This document shows, piece after piece, positions 18,836 to 27,436 of a stretch of DNA of 64,000 bases. The notes below the pieces were generated by a model that had not been told where the DNA came from, did not search any database, and saw only the letters and a list, made by a program, of their open reading frames with translations. The position numbers and the translations under genes are program-made. The stretch is from Nocardioides glacieisoli (GTDB lineage: Bacteria > Actinomycetota > Actinomycetes > Propionibacteriales > Nocardioidaceae), in contig NZ_SDWS01000001.1 of the NCBI RefSeq assembly GCF_004137245.1, positions 744,001-808,000 of the forward strand, in the 5' to 3' direction. Each line of letters begins with the position of its first letter. Position 1 is the first letter of the stretch.

Positions 18836-20530
18836 CTAGGCGCTGGGGTCCTTCTCGACCGCCAGGACGAAGTCGTCCCCGTGCTCGGTCACGCCGGTGA
18901 CGACCGCCGCCTCGACCGCGTCGATGGCGTACTGGCGGCGTACGACGAGGGGGTCGGCGGACAGGTCCTTCACCAGCGCCACGGCCAGGGCGACCATCAC
19001 GAGCACGAAGGGGAGCGCGGCGATGATCGTGATCGTCTGGAGGCCGCTCAGCGCGTCCGACCCGCCGGCGAGCAGCATCACCATCGCGACGAGGCCGGTG
19101 GCGACGCCCCAGAACACGACGGTCGGCTTCCGCGGCTCGAGCGTGCCGTGCTCGGAGAGCGAACCCATCACGATCGAGGCGGCGTCGGCGCCGGACACGA
19201 AGAAGATCGCGACGAGCACCATCACCAGGATGCTGGACACGGTGGCCAGGGGGAACTGGTCGAGCACCGTGAAGAGCTGCGTCTCGATGCCGCCCGCGCC
19301 GGCGATGTCGACCCCGTCCTGCTGGAGCCTGATCGCGGCGCCACCGAAGATCGCGAACCAGACCAGGCTCACCAGGCTCGGGACGAGCAGCACGCCGGTG
19401 ACGAACTGGCGGATCGTGCGACCGCGCGAGATGCGCGCGATGAACATGCCGACGAACGGCGTCCACGAGAGCCACCAGGCCCAGTAGAAGACGGTCCAGC
19501 CGGCGAGCCACTCGCTGACGTCGGACCCTTCGGCGCCGGTGCGCGCCGCCATCTCGGGGAGCTGGCCGACGTAGCTGCCGAGGGCGGTCGGCAGCAGGTT
19601 GAGCATGAAGACGGTCGGGCCGACGACGAAGACGAAGAGGGCCAGCGCGAGCGCCAGCACCATGTTGATGTTGGACAGCCACTGGATGCCCTTCGCGACG
19701 CCGGACACGGCGGAGAGCACGAACGCCGCCGTGAGGACGGCGATGATGCCGACGAGGAGGCGGTTGCCGGTCACGCCGATGCCGCCGACGATCTCGAGGC
19801 CGCTCCTGATCTGCAGCGCGCCGAGCCCGAGCGAGGCAGCGGAGCCGAAGAGCGTCGCGAAGATCGCGAGCATGTCGATCACCTTGCCGGCCGGTCCGTG
19901 GGCACGCGTGCCGAGGAGCGGCTCGAAGGCGGCGCTGATGAGCTGGACGCGGCCCTTGCGGTAGGTGCCGTAGGCGATCGCGAGGCCGACGACGGCGTAG
20001 ATCGCCCACGGGTGCAGGGTCCAGTGGAAGAGCGTGGTGGCCATCGCCGTCTCCGCGCTCCCGGTCGCACCGGTCCCGGGCGGGGGTGTGGCGAAGTGGC
20101 TCACGGGCTCGCTGACGCCGTAGAACATCAGGCCGATGCCCATCCCGGCGCTGAACATCATCGCGATCCACGAGACGGTCCGGAACTCCGGCTGCTCGTC
20201 GTCGCGGCCCAGCGGGATGTTGCCGAAGCGGCCCACCGCCAGCCAGATCACGAACACCACGAAGGCCGACGCGGTCAGCACGAACAGCCAGCCGGTGTTG
20301 GTGATGGTCCAGGCCAACCCCCGCTCGGAGGCACTGCTGAGGGACGCGGTGCTGACCAGGCCCCAGACGAGGAAGCCGACCGCGATCAGGGCGGTGACGC
20401 CGAAGACGGCCTTGTCGAGGCCCGAGCCGCGGGGCTCCAGGGGCTCGATCGAGGCGTCGAGCGCGGGATGCGTGTCGTCGGACGGGTCGGTGGGTGGCAT
20501 GGTCGGGGGCGCTGCGATGCGAGTGGCCAT
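18836..20530 (-). CDS. BCCT family betaine/carnitine/choline transporter
   Basis: A secondary transporter (564 aa) with 12 predicted membrane segments. The family motif FYWAWWLSWTPFVGMFIARIS, with its conserved tryptophans, and the Gly-rich segment AGMGIGLMFYGVSEP (Na+/substrate site) are both present. BCCT carriers import quaternary ammonium osmolytes with sodium or protons. The short N-terminus (about 35 residues before the first helix) and a modest C-tail argue for a plain transporter; a large osmosensing tail, as in BetP, is absent. It ends 10 nt upstream of the LysR-like gene's start, so read-through is possible. Confidence 0.93.
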   Translation of the reverse strand: MATRIAAPPTMPPTDPSDDTHPALDASIEPLEPRGSGLDKAVFGVTALIAVGFLVWGLVSTASLSSASERGLAWTITNTGWLFVLTASAFVVFVIWLAVGRFGNIPLGRDDEQPEFRTVSWIAMMFSAGMGIGLMFYGVSEPVSHFATPPPGTGATGSAETAMATTLFHWTLHPWAIYAVVGLAIAYGTYRKGRVQLISAAFEPLLGTRAHGPAGKVIDMLAIFATLFGSAASLGLGALQIRSGLEIVGGIGVTGNRLLVGIIAVLTAAFVLSAVSGVAKGIQWLSNINMVLALALALFVFVVGPTVFMLNLLPTALGSYVGQLPEMAARTGAEGSDVSEWLAGWTVFYWAWWLSWTPFVGMFIARISRGRTIRQFVTGVLLVPSLVSLVWFAIFGGAAIRLQQDGVDIAGAGGIETQLFTVLDQFPLATVSSILVMVLVAIFFVSGADAASIVMGSLSEHGTLEPRKPTVVFWGVATGLVAMVMLLAGGSDALSGLQTITIIAALPFVLVMVALAVALVKDLSADPLVVRRQYAIDAVEAAVVTGVTEHGDDFVLAVEKDPSA

Positions 20531-20603
20531 CCGGCGACGAGACCAAGAATCACGAGGTCAGGCAAACCGGCGGTATGTGGCCACGCTCAGGCAGAGAGAA
20601 GGC

Positions 20604-22277
20604 TCACACGTCGACCGGTGCCGTTCCGCCCGGCTTGCCCGCATCGGCGTAGGACCGGACCACCGAGACGTTGAGCGGGAAGTCCACGGGCAGCTCGCGG
20701 AACAGCAGCCACCCGGCGGCGGAGGCCGCCGCGGTGATCTCTGCGACCACTTGGTCGGCCAGGGAGGCGGGCGCGTGCACCACCACCTCGTCGTGCAGGA
20801 AGAGCACGAGGTGGGGCCGGACGTCGATCCGGGGCCCAGCCGCACCGTCGCCCCCCATCCGCCAGAGGCGGTTGCGCAGGTCGGCCAGCCAGCAGGCCGC
20901 CCACTCGGCCGCGGTGCCCTGGACGACGAAGTTGCGGGTGAAGCGGCCGTAGGCACGGCGGCGGCGGTCCTGGTCGTCGAGGTCGGCCGGCGGGGCGTCG
21001 GGCGACTCGTCCCATGAGGTGCCGCCCAGGGCCGGACACCCCCGGCCCAGCAGGGTCCGCACGACCTGGCCGCGCTCTCCGGCTCGGGCCGCCTCCTCGA
21101 CCAGCCCGAACGCAGCGGGGTAGCGCCGGGTGAGCCCGGCGACCATCCGGCCGCTCTCGCCGCTGGTGGCGCCGTACATCGCACCGAGGAGGCCGAGCTT
21201 GGCGTCCTGCCGGGTGGCGACCGCCCCGTCGTCGACCATGCCCTGGTAGAGGTCGGCGCCACGAGCGGCCCGGGCCAGCGCGCGGTCGCCGCTCATCCCG
21301 GCGAGCACCCGCGGCTCGAGCTGGGCGACGTCGGCGACGACGAGCACCCAGTCGTCGTCGGCGACTGCGGCCGAGCGCACCTGCGCGGGGAAGGAGAGCG
21401 CTCCTCCGCCGTTGGACGACCAGCGACCGGTGGCCGAGCCGGCCGGCTGGTAGACCGGGCGGAACCGGCCGTCGCCGACCCACTGGTCGATCCAGGCCCA
21501 GCCGTTGGTCGAGAAGAGGTGGCCGAGCTGCTTGTAGCGCACGAGCGGCTCGACGACGGGGTGCTCGATCCGCTGCAGGGTCGAGCGACGGGTGTCGGCG
21601 ACCTCGATGCCGGCGCGCCGTAGCGCGGACATCAGGTGCGGGTGTGAGTCGGGGTTGAGGTCGGGCGCGCCGAGGATCCGACGGACCTCGGCGGCCAGCT
21701 CCTCCAGCAGTCGCGGCCGGGCACCGCGCGGCGGCCGCGGCCCGAGCAGGTCGGTGAGCAGCCGGTCGTGGACGTCGACCCGCCACGGCACGCCGGCGTG
21801 GGTCATCTCAGCGGCGACGAGGGCGCTCGCGGACTCGGCCGCGAGCAGGAGACCGAGCCGCGCGGACTCGGGCGAGGCCGCCACCGACGCGAGCTGACGC
21901 GCGTCCTCGAGGTCTGCGCGCAGGTGCTCGGTGGCGTCGTCGGCACTGAAGAGCGCCGGGTCGGTCGGCTCGGCCGGGCGCAGCCGGTCCCACAGGTCCG
22001 ACTGCTCGCCGTCGAGCAGGGACGCCGCGGCGGCCGGGGCGCGCCGCAGCACGCGGTGGCACAGCCGCAGGTCGTGGCACCGCTCGACCCGGACGCCGGC
22101 GGCGAGCAGCGGGGCGTACCACCGGGCCGTGTCGTCCCACACCCAGCGCGGTGGGTCGACCGCCTCCCGCCCCGAGACGTACGACGGCAGCGCGGTGATG
22201 TCGAGCACGTCGTAGTGCTCGCCCTCGACCACCTGCACGCGGTCACCCGGCAGCCGGGAGAGGTGGACGCGTGCCAT
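20604..22277 (-). CDS. Family A DNA polymerase lacking the 5' nuclease (polA-like)
   Basis: A 557-aa polymerase I-type protein. The C-terminal polymerase domain keeps motif A as VVADVAQLEPRVLA, motif B as RQDAKLGLLGAMYG and motif C as LFLHDEVVVH with the catalytic Asp-Glu. The N-terminal ~200 residues occupy the place of the 3'-5' exonuclease, but I cannot find the acidic DxE metal motif, so proofreading may be lost. A 5' nuclease is absent. Similar short polA-like proteins occur across actinobacteria and are probably for repair or lesion bypass. The ATG has GAGGGTG 6 nt upstream. It is divergent from the PLD-like gene. Confidence 0.85.
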   Translation of the reverse strand: MARVHLSRLPGDRVQVVEGEHYDVLDITALPSYVSGREAVDPPRWVWDDTARWYAPLLAAGVRVERCHDLRLCHRVLRRAPAAAASLLDGEQSDLWDRLRPAEPTDPALFSADDATEHLRADLEDARQLASVAASPESARLGLLLAAESASALVAAEMTHAGVPWRVDVHDRLLTDLLGPRPPRGARPRLLEELAAEVRRILGAPDLNPDSHPHLMSALRRAGIEVADTRRSTLQRIEHPVVEPLVRYKQLGHLFSTNGWAWIDQWVGDGRFRPVYQPAGSATGRWSSNGGGALSFPAQVRSAAVADDDWVLVVADVAQLEPRVLAGMSGDRALARAARGADLYQGMVDDGAVATRQDAKLGLLGAMYGATSGESGRMVAGLTRRYPAAFGLVEEAARAGERGQVVRTLLGRGCPALGGTSWDESPDAPPADLDDQDRRRRAYGRFTRNFVVQGTAAEWAACWLADLRNRLWRMGGDGAAGPRIDVRPHLVLFLHDEVVVHAPASLADQVVAEITAAASAAGWLLFRELPVDFPLNVSVVRSYADAGKPGGTAPVDV

Positions 22278-22405
22278 GGGAACACCCTCGCGCAGGCCAC
22301 CGACGACGCGCCGGGCGAGGTCGAGGTTTTGACCTGCGTGCCCTTCATGTCGTCCTCTAGTACTACGGGGTGCGGCCGGCGCACGTTCCGGGAAGGTGTG
22401 TGCTC

Positions 22406-23866
22406 GTGTCTAGGTTCTCGCCCTTGGTGGTGGCTCTGTCCCTGGTGCTCGGCGTCTCGGTGCTGGCCGGGGTGCCCGCCTCGGCGTCGCTCACGGCCCA
22501 GGTCGCCACGAGCCAGCTGCCCGGCACCGTCGCGCCCGCGGCGGCCGGCACGGACGGCAGGAAGGCTGCGCTCAAGCGCAGGTGGAAGGCTCCCAACGGG
22601 CCCTTCTTCAACGACCCGCGCCGCAAGAAGGGCTACTTCACCATCGAGCGGGAGGTCATCAAGACCATCCGCCACACCCCGCGCAAGGGGGTCATCCGGA
22701 TCGCGGTCTACTCCTTCGACCGGATGCCGGTGGCCAACGCGCTGATCGCCGCGCACAAGCGTGGCGTCAAGGTGCAGATGCTGCTCAACGACCACCAGGA
22801 CACCCGGGCCATGCAGGCGATCCGGGCGGAGATCGGCACGAACCGCAACAAGAACAGCTTCATCTACAAGTGCGTGGCCAGCTGCCGGAGCACGCAGAAC
22901 GAGTACAACAACATGCACACGAAGTTCTACTCGTTCAGCCAGTCCGGCCGGTCCAAGGACGTGATGGCGATCGGCTCCGCCAACATGATGCTGAACGCCG
23001 CGCTGCACCAGTGGAACGACCTCTACTTCACCTCGGGCGACCACGAGCTGTTCCGCCAGTTCGTGTCCCTCTTCAACAACATGAAGAAGGACTGGGACAA
23101 GCGTCGCCCGCCCCGGTTCTTCTGCGGGACGCCGACCGGCGCCACGTGCGACGACTCGATCGACAAGTCCACCGTGTGGGCGCTGCCCAAGCTGTCCGGC
23201 CCGAAGAACGACCTCGTGCTCGACATGCTCAACCGCATCCAGTGCGTGACGACGGACGCCGCGGGCAACCCTGCCCGCACCAGGCTCGCGCTGTCGATGC
23301 ACACCATGCGCGGCCGTCGCGGCGACTACCTCGCTGCCGCGATCCGCAACAAGTTCGCCGAGGGGTGCGACTTCCGGGTCAGCTACGGGCTCATCGGCTA
23401 CCGCACGAAGCAGATCCTCGGCGCGCCCACCGCCCGCGGTCGGATCCCGCTCCGCTCGACCGGCCTGGACTACAACACCGAGGACGACTTCGACCTCAAC
23501 AAGGACGGCGAGGACGACCTGATCCTCGACTACTACAGCCACCAGAAGTACTTCGTCATCCAGGGCCAGTACAACGGGGTCCCCGGCACCGAGATGGTGC
23601 TCACCGGGTCGTCGAACTGGGCAAGCCTCAGCACGGCCAACGACGAGCTCTGGCTGACCGTTCGTGGCGCCCGCGTCGCCAAGAAGTACATCCGGAACTT
23701 CAACTACCAGTGGGACAACGAGCGCAACTCGCGTGACGCCTACACCACGACGTACTCCACCTTCCGGGTGAAGGGCGACGATGGTCGCTGGGTCACCGAG
23801 CGCCGCCCCGTCACCACGATCGAGCGCGACAACTACCGCAAGGGTCCCTACTGGGAGTCCGACTGA
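22406..23866 (+). CDS. Secreted phospholipase D-like protein
   Basis: A 486-aa exported protein with a Sec signal peptide (LVVALSLVLGVSVLAGVPASAS) and two PLD half-domains. The active-site HxK motifs are NMHTKFYSF (His ~171) and SHQKYFVIQG (His ~379), each followed by the GSANMM or GSSNWA strand. The usual aspartate of HxKxxxxD is replaced in both. A Ca2+-like DFDLNKDGEDD stretch precedes the second motif. It may hydrolyse phosphodiesters outside the cell. The GTG at 22406 is chosen because GGAAGG ends 9 nt upstream; the GTG at 22400 is only 3 nt from it. Confidence 0.85.
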   Translation: MSRFSPLVVALSLVLGVSVLAGVPASASLTAQVATSQLPGTVAPAAAGTDGRKAALKRRWKAPNGPFFNDPRRKKGYFTIEREVIKTIRHTPRKGVIRIAVYSFDRMPVANALIAAHKRGVKVQMLLNDHQDTRAMQAIRAEIGTNRNKNSFIYKCVASCRSTQNEYNNMHTKFYSFSQSGRSKDVMAIGSANMMLNAALHQWNDLYFTSGDHELFRQFVSLFNNMKKDWDKRRPPRFFCGTPTGATCDDSIDKSTVWALPKLSGPKNDLVLDMLNRIQCVTTDAAGNPARTRLALSMHTMRGRRGDYLAAAIRNKFAEGCDFRVSYGLIGYRTKQILGAPTARGRIPLRSTGLDYNTEDDFDLNKDGEDDLILDYYSHQKYFVIQGQYNGVPGTEMVLTGSSNWASLSTANDELWLTVRGARVAKKYIRNFNYQWDNERNSRDAYTTTYSTFRVKGDDGRWVTERRPVTTIERDNYRKGPYWESD

Positions 23867-23907
23867 TCGGCACGCCGGCCCGCGAGGGCGGGTCCTAGGC
23901 TGCGGCC

Positions 23908-25329
23908 ATGCCGACCGACCCGCGCGGGCTGCGCGCTGACGCGCCGCTGCTCGACGCGTGGCTGCGGTTCCAGGAGGCGGCACCGACCCCGTTCACCATC
24001 CCGGGCCACAAGCAGCGGCACGACCTCGTCGGCGACGTGATCGCCGGTGACGTCCCGCTCTACGCCGGTCTCGACACGATGAAGCTGAGTGCGGGCCTGC
24101 TCGCCGAGGCGGAGTCGCGGGCCGCGCGGCTGTGGGGCGCGGACGTCTGCCGGTTCTCGACCGGTGGCGCCACCCACGCCAACCAGGCCGTCGCGCTCGC
24201 GGTCGCCGACGACGGCGACACGGTCGTCGTGAGCCGTACGCTCCACCGCTCGATGCTGCTCGGCCTGGTGCTTGCCGGCCTCACGCCGGTGTGGGTGCGG
24301 CCCGAGGTCGACCCCGCGACCGGGCTGCCGCTCGGCGTCGCCCCGGACGTCGTACGACGTGCGCTCGACGCCCACCCGCACGCCCGGGCCGTCTTCGTGG
24401 GCGATCCGTCCTACGTCGGCACCGTCGGCGACGTGGCTGGTCTCGCCGAGGCCGCCCACGAGCACGACGTACCCTTGGTCGTCGACGCCGCGTGGGCCGC
24501 GCACTTCGGCTTCCACCCCGACCTGCCGCAGCACGCGCTCCAGCTCGGCGCGGACGTGATGGTGACCAGCGCGCACAAGACCCTGCCGGCCTGGAGCCAG
24601 GCCGCGATCGTGCTGGCCCGCACCGAGCGGGTCGACCCCGCCCGGCTCGAGGCCGGCGTCGAGGCGACCGCGACCACGAGCCCGGCCGGCGCGATCCTCG
24701 CCAGCACGGACGCCGCTCGTGCCCTGCTCGAGCGTGACGGCGCCGACCTGCTGGGCTCGGCGATCGCAGCGACGCGCGGGGCCCGCGAGCGGCTGCACGC
24801 AGTGGACGGCCTCACCGTGCTCGACGGCCCGGGCGTCGACCCGCTCAAGCTCACCGTCGTGCTGTCCGCCGCCGGGGTCGACGGCAACGCGGTCGAGCAG
24901 GACCTGCTCGCGCGGGGGCTGCCCGTCGAGTCGGCGGACCGCGACGTCCTCGTGGCGGTCGTCTCGCTCGCCGACACCGGCGAGACGCTCGGCGCGCTCA
25001 CCGAGGCGATCGTCGGTGCGGTCGAGCGGCACCGCGGCCCGGCGCGCGCCGTCGTCGGCCCCGCGGCGTACGGCGTCGAGCCGCAGGCCGTGGTGCCCCC
25101 GCGACAGGCGTTCTTCGCCCGCGCGGAGAGCGTGCCGATCGAGCACGCGGTCGGCCGCACCAGCGCCGAGCTCGTCGCGCCCTACCCGCCCGGCATCCCG
25201 GTCCTCGCGCCCGGCGAGCGAATCACCGCCGGCACCCTGCGGGCGCTCGAGCATGCGCGTGACGCCGGTGTCCGGATCGCCTACGCCGCCGACCCGACGC
25301 TCGCCACGCTCCGGGTCGTCGTCGACTGA
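23908..25329 (+). CDS. Orn/Lys/Arg decarboxylase-like PLP enzyme (aminotransferase fold I)
   Basis: A 473-aa fold-type I enzyme. FTIPGHKQRHDL at the N-terminus is the hallmark of the basic amino-acid decarboxylase group. RFSTGGATHANQA, VVDAAWAAHFGF and the lysine in VTSAHKTLPAWSQ form the PLP site. A C-terminal decarboxylase-type domain ends the protein (VAPYPPGIPVLAPGE). It may make cadaverine, putrescine or agmatine. ATG 23908 lies 6 nt after TAGGCT. The amine-utilisation locus begins only 0.6 kb further on, on the opposite strand, so a link between amine production and consumption is possible but unproven. Confidence 0.88.
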   Translation: MPTDPRGLRADAPLLDAWLRFQEAAPTPFTIPGHKQRHDLVGDVIAGDVPLYAGLDTMKLSAGLLAEAESRAARLWGADVCRFSTGGATHANQAVALAVADDGDTVVVSRTLHRSMLLGLVLAGLTPVWVRPEVDPATGLPLGVAPDVVRRALDAHPHARAVFVGDPSYVGTVGDVAGLAEAAHEHDVPLVVDAAWAAHFGFHPDLPQHALQLGADVMVTSAHKTLPAWSQAAIVLARTERVDPARLEAGVEATATTSPAGAILASTDAARALLERDGADLLGSAIAATRGARERLHAVDGLTVLDGPGVDPLKLTVVLSAAGVDGNAVEQDLLARGLPVESADRDVLVAVVSLADTGETLGALTEAIVGAVERHRGPARAVVGPAAYGVEPQAVVPPRQAFFARAESVPIEHAVGRTSAELVAPYPPGIPVLAPGERITAGTLRALEHARDAGVRIAYAADPTLATLRVVVD

Positions 25330-25446
25330 CGGGTCAGGTCACCGGCGTCTTGCCCGCGGCGTGCAGCCGACGACGCGACGCGGCTGTGGGACGTCTCCGA
25401 GCGGCTGACGGGAGTGGCGTACCACTGAGTCGTTGGTCCGACCCGG

Positions 25447-25908
25447 ATGATGGGTGGGGTGCTGCACCGACATCCGTTCCTGGGCCTGCTGACCCTGCTC
25501 TACGCGGGCTTCGTCGGCCTCGTCACCCTGACACCCGGGTCGGACACGCCGGACTACTACAACCTCGCCACCCGCGTCCTCGCGCGCCTCCAGCGTTACC
25601 CCGAGCTCGACCCGCTGACCAGCCGGCTCTCGATCGAGCGGATCGAGTTCCTCGCCAACATCGGCCTCTTCGTGCCGCTCGGGATGTTCGTGCTGCTCCT
25701 CGTCGGGACGCGGCTGTGGTGGGTGGCGCTGGCCGGCGGGATCGTGCTCACGTCGATGATCGAGGCCGTCCAGAAGGAGATCCCGGGCCGGGTGTCGGAC
25801 CCGCGCGACGTCGCGGCGAATGCCATCGGGATGTTCCTCGGGATCTTCCTCGCGATCGTGCTGACCCTGCCGACGACGCTGCGCCGCAACCGGCAGCGAC
25901 AGGGCTAA
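25447..25908 (+). CDS. VanZ-like membrane protein
   Basis: A 153-aa membrane protein with four hydrophobic segments and the VanZ-family pattern: first helix FLGLLTLLYAGFVGLVTLTP, then FLANIGLFVPLGMFVLLL and the terminal SDPRDVAANAIGMFLGI. VanZ relatives are linked to low-level glycopeptide resistance or cell-envelope processes, though most have no assigned role. Two adjacent ATG codons (25447 and 25450) are possible starts without a clear ribosome-binding site. Its TAA overlaps the stop codon of the convergent amidotransferase gene. Confidence 0.8.
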   Translation: MMGGVLHRHPFLGLLTLLYAGFVGLVTLTPGSDTPDYYNLATRVLARLQRYPELDPLTSRLSIERIEFLANIGLFVPLGMFVLLLVGTRLWWVALAGGIVLTSMIEAVQKEIPGRVSDPRDVAANAIGMFLGIFLAIVLTLPTTLRRNRQRQG

Positions 25909-26618
25909 CGGGCGGCGTGCTCCCGGGCCGCTGCGACGAGCCCCGCCATCAGGCCGATCTCGACGCGCGTCTCCGGGTGCCACTGCACGGCCAGCCGGAA
26001 GCGGTCGCCGGCGGCCTCCATCGCCTCCACCGTCCCGTCGGTGGCGCGGGCCACCGCCGTGAACCCGGGGTGGGTGGCCACGGACTGGTGGTGGTGGCAG
26101 CCCACCTCGACCCGAGCGCCGACGAGCGTCGCCAGCCGGGAGCCGGTCGCGGTCTCGACCTCCACGTCGCCATAGGCGTCACCCCCGGGGGAGTGCTCGT
26201 CGTGGCCGACCAGGTCGGGCGTGTGCTGGTCGAGCGTCCCGCCGGCGTGCACCGCCATCAGCTGCATGCCGCGGCAGATGCCCAGCACCGGGAGTCCTGC
26301 CTCGTCGGCAGCCGTGAGGAGCGCGAGCTCCCAGGCGTCGCGGTCAGGCCGCCAGCCCGCGGTCCGCTCGTGCGGCTCGGCGCCGTAGCGCGCCGGGTCG
26401 ACGTCCGCGCCTCCGGAGATCACCAGTGCGTCGATCCGCGAGACGATCCGCGCGGCGGCGCCCGGCGCCGCGACCGGTGGCAGGAGCAGCGGTACGCCGC
26501 CCGCGGTCTCCACCGCGACGGCGTACTCCGTGGGCAAGAGGTCGGCGCGGGTGTTCCAGACACCCCACGCAGCCTCCTGGCGGTACGTCGTCAGGCCGAC
26601 GACGGGTGCGTCCGTCAT
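25905..26618 (-). CDS. Class I glutamine amidotransferase-like gamma-glutamyl hydrolase (PuuD-like)
   Basis: Peptidase C26 family, 237 aa. The catalytic Cys sits in LGICRGMQLMAV, and the His-Glu pair in AVQWHPE. LVISGGADVDPARYG completes the family pattern. PuuD-type enzymes release the free acid from a gamma-glutamyl amino acid, the last step of the gamma-glutamylation route. It is the distal gene of a four- or five-gene leftward operon with the SDR, aldehyde dehydrogenase and glutamine synthetase-like genes, 7 nt after the SDR stop. This context, more than sequence alone, supports the role. Confidence 0.88.
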   Translation of the reverse strand: MTDAPVVGLTTYRQEAAWGVWNTRADLLPTEYAVAVETAGGVPLLLPPVAAPGAAARIVSRIDALVISGGADVDPARYGAEPHERTAGWRPDRDAWELALLTAADEAGLPVLGICRGMQLMAVHAGGTLDQHTPDLVGHDEHSPGGDAYGDVEVETATGSRLATLVGARVEVGCHHHQSVATHPGFTAVARATDGTVEAMEAAGDRFRLAVQWHPETRVEIGLMAGLVAAAREHAAR

Positions 26619-26625
26619 CGCGTGC

Positions 26626-27405
26626 TCAGAGGGGCGTCACGTAGGCGCCCGAGATGCCGCCGTCGACGAGGAACGTGTTGGCCGTCATGAAGCTGGACTC
26701 GTCCGAGGCCAGGAACAGCACGGCGTTGGCCATCTCCTCGGGCTCGGCGAAACGACCCATCGGGACGTGCACGAGCCGACGTGCGGCCCGTTCGGCGTCG
26801 CTTGCGAACAGCTCCTTCAGCAGCGGGGTGTTGACCGGGCCGGGGCACAGCGCGTTGACCCGCACGCCCTCGCGGGCGAACTGCACGCCGAGCTCGCGCG
26901 ACATCGACAGCACGCCGCCCTTGGAGGCGGAGTAGGAGATCTGCGACGTCGCGGCGCCCATCACGGCGACGAACGACGCGGTGTTGATGATCGAGCCGCG
27001 CTTCTGCTCGAGCATGTAGGGCAGGGCCGCCTTGCAGCACAGGTAGACGCTGGTGAGGTTGACCTCCTGCACCTTGCGCCACGCGTCGAGGTCGGTGTCG
27101 AGGATCGAGTCGTCCTCCGGCGGCGAGATGCCGGCGTTGTTGAAGGCGATGTCGACCGAGCCGTAGGTGTCCTTCGCGGTCCTGAAGAGCGCGTCGACCT
27201 CGTCCTTGGAGGTGACGTCGACGTGGACGTACGTCGCCACCTCGGGGCCGCCGAGCTCGGCGACCAGCGCCTCGCCACCGGCGTCGTCGATGTCGCCGAT
27301 CACGACCCGCGCGCCCTCCTCGACGAAGCGGCGTACGGTTGCGAGGCCGATGCCGCTGCAACCACCGGTGACGACGGCCGTCCGGCCCTCGATGCGTCCT
27401 GCCAT
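26626..27405 (-). CDS. Short-chain dehydrogenase/reductase in the amine operon
   Basis: A classical SDR of 259 aa: cofactor motif VVTGGCSGIGLATVRRF, an acidic VIGDIDD pocket after strand 2 favouring NAD(H), NNAG, the active-site Ser in NTASFVAVMG and YSASKGG. An extra oxidoreductase between the aldehyde dehydrogenase and the hydrolase is not part of the textbook Puu pathway. It could oxidise an alcohol intermediate, for example from an amino-alcohol substrate. The ATG has GAGGAA 8 nt upstream. Spacing is 31 nt from the dehydrogenase gene and 7 nt to the hydrolase gene. Confidence 0.87.
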   Translation of the reverse strand: MAGRIEGRTAVVTGGCSGIGLATVRRFVEEGARVVIGDIDDAGGEALVAELGGPEVATYVHVDVTSKDEVDALFRTAKDTYGSVDIAFNNAGISPPEDDSILDTDLDAWRKVQEVNLTSVYLCCKAALPYMLEQKRGSIINTASFVAVMGAATSQISYSASKGGVLSMSRELGVQFAREGVRVNALCPGPVNTPLLKELFASDAERAARRLVHVPMGRFAEPEEMANAVLFLASDESSFMTANTFLVDGGISGAYVTPL

Positions 27406-27436
27406 GGGTCTGTTCCTCGACTCTCGTGCTCAGTGA

